From contig NZ_QEYO01000008.1 in the NCBI RefSeq assembly GCF_023718305.1, positions 1 to 64,000 on the forward strand: a stretch of 64,000 nucleotides of DNA. Direction: 5' to 3'. The position numbers and the translations under genes are program-made. Source of the DNA: Gramella sp. AN32. Its GTDB lineage: Bacteria; Bacteroidota; Bacteroidia; Flavobacteriales; Flavobacteriaceae. Below are positions 44,369 through 53,234 of this stretch, piece after piece; within the stretch, counting starts at the first letter, position 1, and every line of letters starts with the position of its first letter. The notes beneath the pieces were generated by a model. That model was not told the origin of the DNA. It did not search any database and saw only the letters and a list, made by a program, of their open reading frames with translations.

Positions 44369-44510
44369 AGTGATAAAAATTCATAGAAATTTAAGGAATA
44401 ATTTCCACAATCACGTAGACTTCACAAGATGTAAACATCTGAAAATACAAAATTTAACTATTAGTAAATTTTACTATAAAATAGTAAAGTCAGAAAAGAT
44501 TAATAATATT

Positions 44511-44550
44511 TGTAAAGTTTGCTTTACATTTAAAATAATACTTATATTTG
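44511..44550 (+). promoter_or_regulatory. Promoter with overlapping operator for the membrane protein/Xre pair
   Basis: TATATTTG at 44543-44550 fits the Bacteroidota -7 element, and TTTG at 44518-44521 fits the -33 element, with 21 nt between. The -33 TTTG is the centre of a perfect palindrome TGTAAAGTTTGCTTTACA (44511-44528). A related TAGTAAATTTTACTA lies at 44462-44476 and a half site CTTTACA at 44560-44566. The layout suggests autorepression by the Xre protein of this operon. Confidence 0.6.
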
Positions 44551-44584
44551 TCAAATAAACTTTACATTATAAATAAGATTCAAA

Positions 44585-44971
44585 ATGAAAACACGATCAA
44601 AAACAAAAAGTCTCGCTATTTGGACTGGTCTCTGGACCTTGAGTATTGCCCTGGTAACTTTTGGTTCGAAATTTATCTGGGATGAAAACACAGCTATATC
44701 AGCGATAGCAATTTTATTCTCTACGATTATTGGATTGGGAATGATAAGAGCTAATATTAAATACCTAATGTCTATCGATGAATTACAACGAAAGATAATG
44801 TTGGACGCTATGGGAATTGCCCTTGGCACCGCTTTAGTAGGCGGCTTAAGTCTTGCAATGCTGGATAGTACCAACGTGATTTCTTTTGATGCGGATATTT
44901 CTTATCTGGTCATTCTTATTAGCTTAACCTATTTAGGCGCTGTTATAATTGGAAATGCCAGATATCGATGA
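44585..44971 (+). CDS. Small four-helix inner-membrane protein paired with an Xre regulator
   Basis: 128 residues with four hydrophobic segments (about 15-32, 38-56, 78-98, 105-122). The cytoplasmic loop IKYLMSIDELQRKIMLDAMG is typical of the small membrane proteins encoded with Xre regulators in many bacteria. Its stop overlaps the regulator start by 4 nt (ATGA). It may bind or anchor the regulator or sense the membrane. Exact function unknown. Confidence 0.75.
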   Translation: MKTRSKTKSLAIWTGLWTLSIALVTFGSKFIWDENTAISAIAILFSTIIGLGMIRANIKYLMSIDELQRKIMLDAMGIALGTALVGGLSLAMLDSTNVISFDADISYLVILISLTYLGAVIIGNARYR

Positions 44972-45162
44972 AAAACAGGCTTAAAGATTTACGTTCAGAA
45001 AACAACTGGACCCAGGCACAACTTGCTAAGGAAACAGGGGTTTCACGGCAAACCATTAACGCCATTGAAAAAGGCAAATTTGATCCCAGTTTACCTCTAG
45101 CATTTAAATTTTCTAAACTCTTTAATCTAAAAATAGAAGATATTTTTATTAGTGAAGAATGA
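44968..45162 (+). CDS. Xre-family small transcriptional regulator
   Basis: 64 residues, a single Cro/C1-type helix-turn-helix: LRSENNWTQAQLAKETGVSR then QTINAIEKGKFDPSLPLAFK, with the usual end LFNLKIEDIF. This is the stand-alone YozG/YgzD-like class. It is translationally coupled to the membrane protein before it. The likely binding site is the TGTAAAG/CTTTACA palindrome over the operon promoter. Confidence 0.9.
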   Translation: MKNRLKDLRSENNWTQAQLAKETGVSRQTINAIEKGKFDPSLPLAFKFSKLFNLKIEDIFISEE

Positions 45163-45163
45163 T

Positions 45164-45739
45164 TTATAAAAGCTTTGTTCCAATAATCACACCGGTAGAC
45201 CAGTTTAATTTGGTGAAGACGAGATCTGTTCGGGAATCAAGGATTTCTATAAGAGAATTCGCTTTTTCGGCATGGCCATCAGGCCAGTTGGGCTGTTCTT
45301 TCATATCATCGATCATGTAGAAGCCACCGGGATTCAGCATTGCCAGGGTTTCATCTAACAGACTATATTTTCCGGGCCAGGCATCAGCGAAGATCAAATC
45401 AAATTTTAAATCATTCTGAACGATCCATTCTTCTCCATTAGCACAAATAAGTTCGAGCCTTTGATCATTTCCGAAGAAGGAATTTGCAATTTCAATAAGT
45501 TTAGGATCATTATCTACGGAAACCATCCTGGATCCTGAATCCATCCCGGAAAGCATCCAGGAAAGGGAAAGACCGATCCCCGTTCCCAGTTCTAAAAAAT
45601 TTGAATTGGGCTTAGAAGTTATCAGGTTTTTTAATAAACTTCCTATGTAAAGATCTGATGGCATATTAAAACCAATCTCCTTCCCTTTTCTTTCTAATTC
45701 TGCAAAAATTGATGGCTTATTAATATCTTCTAGTTTCAT
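45164..45739 (-). CDS. O-methyltransferase-like class I SAM-dependent methyltransferase
   Basis: 191 residues. The Rossmann methyltransferase motif I is NFLELGTGIGLSLSWML, motif II around RMVSVDNDPKLIEIA, and the post-II segment LKFDLIFADAWPGKYSLLDE carries the Asp of the COMT-like metal site. FYMIDDMKEQPNWPDGHAE follows. It resembles small bacterial O-methyltransferases (family 3). Its start overlaps the Yip1 gene stop by 4 nt. It converges with the Xre gene with only 1 nt between stops. Substrate unknown. Confidence 0.85.
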   Translation of the reverse strand: MKLEDINKPSIFAELERKGKEIGFNMPSDLYIGSLLKNLITSKPNSNFLELGTGIGLSLSWMLSGMDSGSRMVSVDNDPKLIEIANSFFGNDQRLELICANGEEWIVQNDLKFDLIFADAWPGKYSLLDETLAMLNPGGFYMIDDMKEQPNWPDGHAEKANSLIEILDSRTDLVFTKLNWSTGVIIGTKLL

Positions 45740-46368
45740 ATAATTTGCGTAAATAAAAAAATGATTAAAACTATTCCCACAATGACCATAACCGGCAAAA
45801 GAAGGTTTCCAATAGCTCTTAAAGTACTAAAATTTTGGATTAATTTAACCCCAATAACCAGCAAAACAAATGACCAAATACTAAGGACTAGATGAATCCC
45901 GCCAAAGATAAAAAATACGATCATGAGGGCGACATTTGTTTGATCTGTCGAGCTGCTAAACCAATCACTACCAAAAATGATCAATTCGGGTACTAAAAGA
46001 ATTAGTGTGGCGATTTGGGGAATCATCGAACAGGCGAGAATGGTTCTATGTCGTTCAGATCCCGCTTTACCACCCAACCAGTTCCCGGTAACACTTAAAG
46101 CATAGGAATACAGATAATAACCAATAATTCCTGCAATTCCTCCCAAAAGTGACAGAAGAAGTATGGAGGTTAACGACTGGCTATCCCCAGCATCTTTTTG
46201 TACTGCACGATCCAGATAATTCACAATCCCAGCGAGATAAAAAAGAAGCAGGATATTTTTTCGGGGATCGGTTTTTAAAAGATATTGAAATACTTCTTTT
46301 GGTTTAGTCCAAATATCAATTAGCAGTTCTTTATTCTCCCGAGAAGAAATATTGTTGGCTTCGGTCAA
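45736..46368 (-). CDS. Yip1-family inner-membrane protein
   Basis: 210 residues with five or six hydrophobic segments (about 38-55, 68-90, 100-120, 128-150, 155-178, 185-207). The N-terminus IWTKPKEVFQYLLKTDPRKN is the conserved entry of bacterial Yip1-domain proteins, followed by GNWLGGKAGSERHRTILACS. Function in bacteria is unclear, perhaps membrane organisation. It is coupled to the methyltransferase through a 4-nt overlap. Confidence 0.8.
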   Translation of the reverse strand: MTEANNISSRENKELLIDIWTKPKEVFQYLLKTDPRKNILLLFYLAGIVNYLDRAVQKDAGDSQSLTSILLLSLLGGIAGIIGYYLYSYALSVTGNWLGGKAGSERHRTILACSMIPQIATLILLVPELIIFGSDWFSSSTDQTNVALMIVFFIFGGIHLVLSIWSFVLLVIGVKLIQNFSTLRAIGNLLLPVMVIVGIVLIIFLFTQII

Positions 46369-46886
46369 AATTTAAGTTTAAAATAGAAATAAAAAAATTA
46401 GTTATTAATTGGAATTAAGCTTCAGTTTTTAAATTTTTAATAAAAGAGGCGTCTGTTTTTATAAAATGGTTCTCTCCTAATTTCCAGAATTCAAACAAAC
46501 ACTTCAGATTATATTTTTTATCATTTAATCTTCTACTGAACTTTGCTATAATCGATTCAGAAGAAGGAATAAAAACAATATTGGCTTATGCATAGGACTG
46601 GCTACTATCAGCACTTAATTTTTTAAATAGAAATTAAGCGAGCTGTTTAAGCGGAGTGAAGTTAATTATTTTTTGAAAAGTGAAAAGAACATATTTACCG
46701 GAAAGACTAATTGCCCTAATCAAATAACTAAAATAGAAACAAATTGATAATCTGGTTTATTTTATTTCTAAAAAGAATTAATGATATCATTTCTCAGGTT
46801 TCCTTTTCTAATGCTGAAAAGAAATTGGCTATAAAAATCCTTCAGAATTGAATAGCCAATTAAACAATAAGAGAAAATTTAAATGT
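46369..46886. other. Intergenic region with a coding-like remnant
   Basis: 518 bp. On the minus strand 46415-46585 is open for 56 codons and protein-like (for example KFSRRLNDKKYNLKCLFEFW, ending KNLKTEA), but a TAA directly precedes it and it lacks a start codon. It is perhaps the tail of a decayed gene. The remainder shows nothing recognisable. Confidence 0.3.
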
Positions 46887-47300
46887 TTACCGTCCGGAAA
46901 TACTCAGAGCTACGGAATAATCATCCTGCATAATATTTTCCGGAGTTTCCGGATATGGCGAAACATTTAATAGAACTATTTTCAGGCCATCTATTAAAGT
47001 ATCTTGTGGAAAATTTTCATTGGTATGCAATAGGAAATCTTTTTCAACTGTTGCAGATTTTAAACTTAATCCAACAACTGCATCACCTTCCCAAATACAA
47101 ACTACCCCGGTAGGGCATCTTGAATCCTCAACAAAATCGAGGCAAAGTTCAAAAGCGGTTTCTTTAATATCCAAGCATTCACTCACTTTTAAAGTTGCAT
47201 TTTCATCAACTTGCAGATCATATTGCCGGATATCACTATTATCTTCTTCACTACATCCTAAAATAAGGATCGATATCAAAATAACAAGAGCTCTTTTCAT
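46887..47300 (-). CDS. Small lipoprotein of unknown function
   Basis: 137 residues from the ATG at 47300 (MKRALVILISILILGCSEED). A longer in-frame start would bury this lipobox (LILGC) inside the protein. The mature domain is beta-rich with four Cys (SECLDIK, FELCLDF, RCPTGVVCIW), which could form two disulfides. CPTGVVCIWEGDAVV is a pattern I recall from many Bacteroidota lipoproteins of unknown role. Single gene, probably anchored in the outer or inner membrane facing the periplasm. Confidence 0.8.
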   Translation of the reverse strand: MKRALVILISILILGCSEEDNSDIRQYDLQVDENATLKVSECLDIKETAFELCLDFVEDSRCPTGVVCIWEGDAVVGLSLKSATVEKDFLLHTNENFPQDTLIDGLKIVLLNVSPYPETPENIMQDDYSVALSISGR

Positions 47301-47616
47301 AATTTCAAATGCTAAATCATATATATAATCAGATGCGAAAATGGGGAAAAGGTTGCGTAATTTATAGGCCGATTTTTTCAGAAAACTACCCATTTATTCC
47401 TGGTATAAAATTGGGCGGTTTTTTTTATTAAAGCAGGAACGCTAATCCCCAAAGCCTTACCAATAAGCTGTTTCAATACCACAAACGTTTATTTAATTGT
47501 ATATCACCTCCTACCTCTTTGTAAAAAAGTTTATCTACTGGAAGAACTATAAACAAGATAAAATTGCGGTTCCAAAATTTGAATGCACCCTTACCTTCAA
47601 TTATAATGATCCTATA
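47301..47616. other. Intergenic region
   Basis: 316 bp between the small lipoprotein and the CusA-like pump. There is a T8 run at about 47418, but I see no convincing hairpin before it. No gene recognised. Confidence 0.35.
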
Positions 47617-50600
47617 TCACTCTTTCGTAACCAATTCATAAACACACGGAATTACAATCAAATTCAAAATAGTAGCCGACAGTAATCCACCAAGGATCAC
47701 TACCGCCATGGGACTTTGAATTTCACTTCCCGGCTCCCCTCCTTTTAATGCTAAAGGAATAAGTGCCAGGCCTGTGGTAAATGCCGTCATCAAAATAGGG
47801 TTAAGCCTGTCCAATGCACCTGTCCTTATAAGTTCAAAACCTCTCATCCCTTCCTTGCGAAGGTCTTCATATCTGGACACCAATAAAATTCCGTTACGGG
47901 TCGCGATCCCGAAAAGGCTAATAAAGCCAATGGTCGCAGCAATGCTCACTATTCCTGAAGTAAAGTAAACGATTAGGATTCCCCCAATTAAAGCCAGCGG
48001 AAGGTTAATAAGCACTACGAATGCTAATTTAACATTCTTAAACTCAAAATAGAGCAGCAAAAAGATCACGAAAATGGCAATTATTGCGGTAATAAGCAAT
48101 AATTGTGAGGCTTTCGATTCACTTTCAAATTGCCCGCCATACTGCACCCGGTATCCTTCGGGAATATTCACCGAATTACTTACCGTTTCCTTAATTTCTT
48201 CCACGGCACTGCGCAAATCCCGTCCCTGTACGTTCGCAGCAACTACAATTTTGCGTTGTACATCTTCGCGGCTAATGGTATTCGGACTACTAACCGATGA
48301 AACTGTCGCCAGTCTTGTTAAAGCAACCTGGCTGCCATTGGGCAAACCTATAAGTGCAGACTTTATATTTTCTATAGTGTTCCGGAAACCTTCACCATAG
48401 CGCACCACCAGGTCAAAATACTTCTGGCCTTCATAGATCTCACCTACTTCTTCCCCGGCAAAAGCGACATCTACCTGTCCCATCAAATCGCCAACCGTCA
48501 TTCCGTAGGCAGATAAGATTTGGCGTTTCGGGGTTATCTTTAACTGCGGAACTTCAATTTGTTGATCAACTGCTACATCGGCCAGGCCTTCGATAGGCTT
48601 GATACTTTCTTCAATCGCTTTTCCGGTTTCGTATAACTGCTGAAGGTCCGGACCAAAAATTTTAATGGCGATATTGGCCCGTGTCCCTGAAAGCATATGA
48701 TCTATCCGGTGCGCAATAGGCTGGCCCAAAGTGATATTCACCCCGGGAACAATACTCAGTTTTCTTCTTACTTCTTCAAAAAATTCCTCTTTCGATTTAT
48801 CTTCCAAAATAAAAGGAACGTCAATTTCGGCAGCATTCACTCCCTGGGCATGTTCGTCCAGTTCTGCCCGGCCAGTCCTCCGGGTGACCACTTCAACTTC
48901 GGGCATTTCCATCAACAATTCTTCCACCTGCCGGCCAGTTTTATTGCTTTCTTCCAAAGACATTCCCGGAGGCCCTACCACACTTATTACCAGGGAACCT
49001 TCATTAAATTCAGGAAGGAAACTTCGACCTAATTGGGTAAACACAATAATACTTAAGAGGAATGCGACCACGGTGATGCCAATCACCGTCTTCGGAATAC
49101 GCATTGCCCGGTTTAATACATCGGAATAAGCTTTTTGAAGCCAACGTTCCACCCTGGTGCCTTCCGATTTTTTCTTCAGCATTTTTTTATTCCGAAGAAG
49201 ATAAGAACACAACACCGGGGTTACCGTTACTGCAACAATCAGGGAAGTAAGCACCGATGTCACAAAAGCAATTCCCAGCGGTTTTAGCAACCTGCCTTCC
49301 ATTCCGCTTAAGAAAAACAGGGGAACAAAAGAGACGATTATGATCAGGGTGGCAATGATAATGGAACTTCTAATTTCCACCGAAGCGTCCTTTACTACCG
49401 TTAAAACTGGCAAACGCTCTTCTTTTGGTTTTCTAATGTTTTCCCGAAGGCGTTTATAAACATTTTCCACATCTATAATTGCATCATCCACCAAAGCCCC
49501 AATAGCGATGGCCATTCCTCCCAGGCTCATCGTATTGATCGTGTAACCCAAAAGTTTCAGAACAATTATTGAAACTAACAGCGAGATAGGGATTGCCAGT
49601 AAAGAAATCAGGGTAGTTCGCCAGTTCATAAGAAAAATAAAGAGGACTACCATCACAAAAAAAGCGCCTTCCAGCAGGGTCATATTTAGGTTGCTAATAG
49701 AGGCGTCAATAAAATCGGCCTGCCTAAAAATTTGACTTTTGATCTCCACACTTTCAGGTAAACTGGTTTCCAGTTCGGCGATGGCTTCATCCAGCCTTTC
49801 AGTGAGTTCTAAAGTATTTACATCAGGCTGTTTGGAGATCGTTAAGATCACGGCCGGTTTCCCATTTAAAGAACCATCCCCTATTTTATCGGCAGCGCCA
49901 ATTTTTACACTGGCAACATCTTTTATTTTGATACTTTGGCCGTTAACCTGCTTGACTACGGCCTCTTCGAGATCTTCTACGGCATAAGCCCTTCCGTTCC
50001 CTTTAATGATATATTGATTGCCGTGCTGATTTAAAAATCCGCCCGGAGCATTGGTATTGGCTTCCTGCACTTTTTCCGTGAGTTCCTTGAGGCTAACATC
50101 GTAATATTTCATCTTGCCGGGATCGGCAAAAACCTGGTATTGCTTATAATCCCCACCAATCACAACTACGTTGGCAATCCCACCAATTGCTTTGATCCGC
50201 GGACGAATTTGCCAGTCAGATAATGTTCTTAGCTCCATTGGATTCAGGCTATCTGAAGTTACCCCCAGCAGCATGACTTCGCCCATTATTGATGAGATTG
50301 GGGCCATTGTTGGAGATCCTATTCCGCTGGGCAGGTTTTCCCTAACTATGGGGATTCGTTCGCTCACAATTTGCCGGGCCTTGTAAATATCAGTGCCCCA
50401 TTCAAATTCAACCCACACAATGGATATTCCGGCAGCCGATGAGGATCGGATCCTTCTTACATTTGGAGAACCGTTCATCGCAGTCTCCAGCTGGTAGGTG
50501 ACCAGTTTTTCAACTTCTTCAGATTCCATACCGTGGGCTTCCGTAAGGATGGTTACCGTTGGTGCGGTGAGGTCTGGAAATACATCCACGTTCATGCTCC

Positions 50601-50694
50601 GTGCGAGATAAAACCCCATAACACTAAGCACTACCGCCGCTAACAGTACCAAAAGCCTGTTATGGAGTGATATTGATAATATTTTATTTAACAC
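47617..50694 (-). CDS. Heavy-metal RND efflux pump (CusA/CzcA family)
   Basis: 1025 residues, full length. The N-terminal transmembrane helix (NRLLVLLAAVVLSVMGFYLA) is followed by a first periplasmic porter domain (FPDLTAPTVTILTEAHGMES), helices 2-6, a second porter loop (FLPEFNEGSLVISVVGPPGM), and helices 8-12. The helix-4 proton-relay motif reads AIGALVDDAIIDVEN, a variant of the CusA-like pattern and unlike the DFG-VDG form of the second pump in this window, so the metal spectrum may differ. It would export metal cations from the periplasm across the outer membrane with the adaptor and TolC encoded upstream. Last gene of the operon. Confidence 0.93.
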   Translation of the reverse strand: MLNKILSISLHNRLLVLLAAVVLSVMGFYLARSMNVDVFPDLTAPTVTILTEAHGMESEEVEKLVTYQLETAMNGSPNVRRIRSSSAAGISIVWVEFEWGTDIYKARQIVSERIPIVRENLPSGIGSPTMAPISSIMGEVMLLGVTSDSLNPMELRTLSDWQIRPRIKAIGGIANVVVIGGDYKQYQVFADPGKMKYYDVSLKELTEKVQEANTNAPGGFLNQHGNQYIIKGNGRAYAVEDLEEAVVKQVNGQSIKIKDVASVKIGAADKIGDGSLNGKPAVILTISKQPDVNTLELTERLDEAIAELETSLPESVEIKSQIFRQADFIDASISNLNMTLLEGAFFVMVVLFIFLMNWRTTLISLLAIPISLLVSIIVLKLLGYTINTMSLGGMAIAIGALVDDAIIDVENVYKRLRENIRKPKEERLPVLTVVKDASVEIRSSIIIATLIIIVSFVPLFFLSGMEGRLLKPLGIAFVTSVLTSLIVAVTVTPVLCSYLLRNKKMLKKKSEGTRVERWLQKAYSDVLNRAMRIPKTVIGITVVAFLLSIIVFTQLGRSFLPEFNEGSLVISVVGPPGMSLEESNKTGRQVEELLMEMPEVEVVTRRTGRAELDEHAQGVNAAEIDVPFILEDKSKEEFFEEVRRKLSIVPGVNITLGQPIAHRIDHMLSGTRANIAIKIFGPDLQQLYETGKAIEESIKPIEGLADVAVDQQIEVPQLKITPKRQILSAYGMTVGDLMGQVDVAFAGEEVGEIYEGQKYFDLVVRYGEGFRNTIENIKSALIGLPNGSQVALTRLATVSSVSSPNTISREDVQRKIVVAANVQGRDLRSAVEEIKETVSNSVNIPEGYRVQYGGQFESESKASQLLLITAIIAIFVIFLLLYFEFKNVKLAFVVLINLPLALIGGILIVYFTSGIVSIAATIGFISLFGIATRNGILLVSRYEDLRKEGMRGFELIRTGALDRLNPILMTAFTTGLALIPLALKGGEPGSEIQSPMAVVILGGLLSATILNLIVIPCVYELVTKE

Positions 50695-50749
50695 GTTTTT
50701 TTAAATTTTGAATTATTAATGCTGAATTTTGAATGTCAAATTTTGAATG

Positions 50750-50910
50750 TTATTCCAATCCATTTTGGGAAGTCTTAATTATGGAGGTCAAAATCCGGAT
50801 AAGTTCTTCTGATTTTTCAAGTACCACTGAAATATCAATTTTAACTCAATAATCAGGAATGCAAAATCAAAGGCCTTCACCCGAACTAAATTTTCTTTTA
50901 CTTCCTTCAT
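50750..50910 (-). pseudogene. Remnant of a four-helix-bundle (S23/bAvd-like) protein gene
   Basis: The minus strand from 50910 encodes MKEVKENLVRVKAFDFAFLI, the usual start of S23-type four-helix-bundle proteins. A different frame further on encodes EKSEELIRILTSIIKTSQN and stops at 50750, the usual end of the family. The middle (about 60-70 residues) is deleted and the junction shifts frame. The flanks carry inverted AATTTTGAATGT words (near 50738 and 50925). The gene lies inside the efflux operon between adaptor and pump, so it was a late insertion that has decayed. Confidence 0.75.
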
Positions 50911-50937
50911 AATTAAAAATTCAACATTCAAAATTGT

Positions 50938-52440
50938 CTAATGGTCATGCCCATGTGCCGGAGTTTGTCCGGACATCGATGACATTTTAACCTGGTACGC
51001 ACCAGTAGTTACCACAACTTCTCCGGGTTTTAAACCTTCAACAACTTCCACATTCTTACCATTTCGTTTTCCAATTTTAATTGGTCTTCTTTCAAAACTT
51101 TCCCCACCTGCTTGAACAATTACTGAATAATTTCCGTAATCTTCCAATAATGCGGCTTCCGGTACTAAAATGCTTTCTTTAGCTTCACCCAGGGCGATTT
51201 GTACTTCGGTAAAACTGCCTTCAGGCATCTCTACAACTTCAGTAACCTGTACGTACACAGGAATCATCGGTTTTTGGTTTTCAACCTCTTTTCCTACCGA
51301 AATTACCGAGCCACCAGATTCTTTTATCCCTTCCCAATTACCGCTATCGGTTTGATACCATACATTATGGATAGATTCAATGGAAGGGTTATAAGACGGA
51401 CTTATCTGGGTCTCCAACAGTCGGGAACGATCGGTTCCTATAGAAATCAAGGTTTTTCCCTGTTCTACATAGTCACCATTCGAGGTATTGATGGATTTGA
51501 TAAAACCATCAAATGGCGCACGTATTTGCTTTCCACCAGCTCCATAGCCCGAGGCCAGGGTTCGATAATTCGATTCGGCAACCTTAAAATTGCTTTCTAC
51601 CTTTTCAAATTCAGCTTTGGGAACGATTTTGTCTTCATACAATTCCTTTTTCCGCTCATATTCCGCTTTAGCTTGGTCATACCTCGCACGAGCCTGGGCA
51701 ATCTCCGCCTGAATATTATTCGAGGAAAGGCCTTCACTGCTCAGGTTCATCAATAACTGCCCTTTTTTAACCTGGGTGCCTTCGGTAAGGTTTTCAGTAT
51801 CAAAATCCACCATTCCGTTGGCATTTGCCGCAAGCGCTTTATAAGTGCCGGGAGCCGCTTTCCAAATTCCGGAAGTATGCACAATCTCAAACACCTCCCC
51901 TAGGGTGACCGGCTGGGTCTGGAAATCGATTTTCCAGGCCTGTTCCTTTAGGAAACTAATCCCACCGGCTTCTTCTTCACCACCCAGAGCCTTGATTGCG
52001 GCTTCAGGATTGGCGTAAACCTGCACATTTTCAAGCACAATCCTGTCTTCATAATCAGGGGTGTTTAATTCAAAAACCAGATCATAAATTCCGGGTTCTT
52101 TGGGTTGCAGTGCCGGGGAAAAAATTCCGGGAGATGAAGGCGTTTCTACGGTATGACGGATGCCTTTTCCCTTCTTTAACAGGCTCACTGTAACTGAACC
52201 CTTTCTTACGGGTTGATGTTTATCCAGTACCGTAAAATGTGCGGCAAATTTGCTGGTATTTCCTTCCACTAAAGCCGGAAATTCCACAAAAAGTTCTGTT
52301 TTATCGGTCCAGACCGTATGGCTTAATGCTGGGATTTCACCTGCTAGATGGTTCCCTTCCGCATCATGGGCATGATCTTCTTCACTACCCGACTGGCAGG
52401 AAGCCATGATCAATACCATTAATATTATTAAATATCTCAT
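50938..52440 (-). CDS. RND periplasmic adaptor (membrane fusion) lipoprotein with His-rich ends
   Basis: 500 residues from the ATG at 52440 (MRYLIILMVLIMASCQSG, lipobox MASC); an upstream ATG at 52500 would bury the lipobox. His clusters follow the Cys (EEDHAHDAEGNHLAG) and end the protein (AHGHDH). There is an N-terminal extra beta domain (about 35-150), then barrel-sandwich and coiled-coil hairpin (about 215-330; QAEIAQARARYDQAKAEYER), beta-barrel (IRAPFDGFIKSINTSNGDYV) and membrane-proximal domains. It links the pump to TolC. The His tails may capture metal. The CusB-type extra domain is uncommon in CzcB proteins. Confidence 0.9.
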   Translation of the reverse strand: MRYLIILMVLIMASCQSGSEEDHAHDAEGNHLAGEIPALSHTVWTDKTELFVEFPALVEGNTSKFAAHFTVLDKHQPVRKGSVTVSLLKKGKGIRHTVETPSSPGIFSPALQPKEPGIYDLVFELNTPDYEDRIVLENVQVYANPEAAIKALGGEEEAGGISFLKEQAWKIDFQTQPVTLGEVFEIVHTSGIWKAAPGTYKALAANANGMVDFDTENLTEGTQVKKGQLLMNLSSEGLSSNNIQAEIAQARARYDQAKAEYERKKELYEDKIVPKAEFEKVESNFKVAESNYRTLASGYGAGGKQIRAPFDGFIKSINTSNGDYVEQGKTLISIGTDRSRLLETQISPSYNPSIESIHNVWYQTDSGNWEGIKESGGSVISVGKEVENQKPMIPVYVQVTEVVEMPEGSFTEVQIALGEAKESILVPEAALLEDYGNYSVIVQAGGESFERRPIKIGKRNGKNVEVVEGLKPGEVVVTTGAYQVKMSSMSGQTPAHGHDH

Positions 52441-52795
52441 TTTATGTATTGTTAATTTTAATGTTCGTATTACAGAATAATGTTTGTTCATTTTTTCCAT
52501 TGATGAAAAAACGAACCAAAAAAATCTAGGCTTACGAAACTTTCTTTAAATTTTTCGTTCGGCGCCTAAATTTTAGGAACTCGCCATAATATAAATTATA
52601 CAACGAAAATTAAGGAAGCTCAAACAGCCTAAAATTTGGCGGCGCTTTCACTTCAAATTTTACTATAAATTTTCGATAGGCCCGAAAACATCAAAGCATC
52701 TAGTTTTAAAAAAGATGTGGAATTGATACCCCTCTCTAAATTTTGAAAACAATGCTTTATTCATTATCGAAATTTTTTTTAGAATATTTGTTTTT
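52441..52795. other. Gene-free stretch in the efflux module
   Basis: 355 bp between the adaptor and the His-rich lipoprotein. AT-rich, with several CCTAAA/TTTAGG words that could pair; no gene or known element recognised. It presumably holds a promoter for the adaptor and pump. Confidence 0.35.
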
Positions 52796-53053
52796 TTAAT
52801 GATCGTCATGTTCACTTCCGTCGGCATGGGTATGATGGCTCGCTTCTTCTTTGTGCTCTAGAGAATCTTCCCCCACGGTAAATTCCTCCTGTTCAGGATG
52901 ATCCTCATGCGGGTGGCCGTGTTCAGCTTCTTCTTCATGGGCATGTTCCCCGGCTTCGTTACCATGCTCATGGCCGTGGTCATTAGATTTGGTTTCCCGA
53001 CAGGAAAAACTTAAAAAAAGAAGGCTGGCGAATACTATATGTTTGAAATTCAT
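52796..53053 (-). CDS. His/Glu-rich small lipoprotein, putative metal-binding
   Basis: 85 residues from the ATG at 53053 (NFKHIVFASLLFLSFSCRET, lipobox FSC). The mature part is almost entirely His, Glu, Asp and Gly (DHGHEHGNEAGEHAHEEEAE), with over 15 His. It would bind Zn, Cu, Co or Ni in the periplasm or at the outer membrane. It lies between TolC and the adaptor of the same efflux module and may buffer or deliver metal. A longer upstream start is disfavoured because it would bury the signal peptide. Confidence 0.75.
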   Translation of the reverse strand: MNFKHIVFASLLFLSFSCRETKSNDHGHEHGNEAGEHAHEEEAEHGHPHEDHPEQEEFTVGEDSLEHKEEASHHTHADGSEHDDH

Positions 53054-53111
53054 GATTTTATGTTTTAAAAAATTATTTGATTGTCTGTTTAGAATCACGT
53101 ATTTATAAACT

Positions 53112-53198
53112 ACGTTATTCTGAACCTGTTTCAGAATCTTATTATATTGTGAATCAGTATAATAGGATAAGACCCTGAAATAAATTCAGGGTGACGTT
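53112..53198. repeat. Bacteroidota-type palindromic intergenic repeat, copy 2
   Basis: CGTTATTCTGAACCTGTTTC with AGAATCTTA, then GACCCTGAAATAAATTCAGG and GTGACG, the same family as 25707-25824 but without its internal insertion. It lies between TolC and the His-rich lipoprotein genes. Confidence 0.75.
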
Positions 53199-53234
53199 CT
53201 AACTATATGACAAAAAGCGGACATATTTAAATAT

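Noticed and set aside
44551-44874. 107-codon minus-strand ORF opposite the membrane protein gene
   Set aside because: The plus-strand frame has a promoter, operator and translational coupling to the Xre gene; the opposite frame covers the promoter region and lacks family features.
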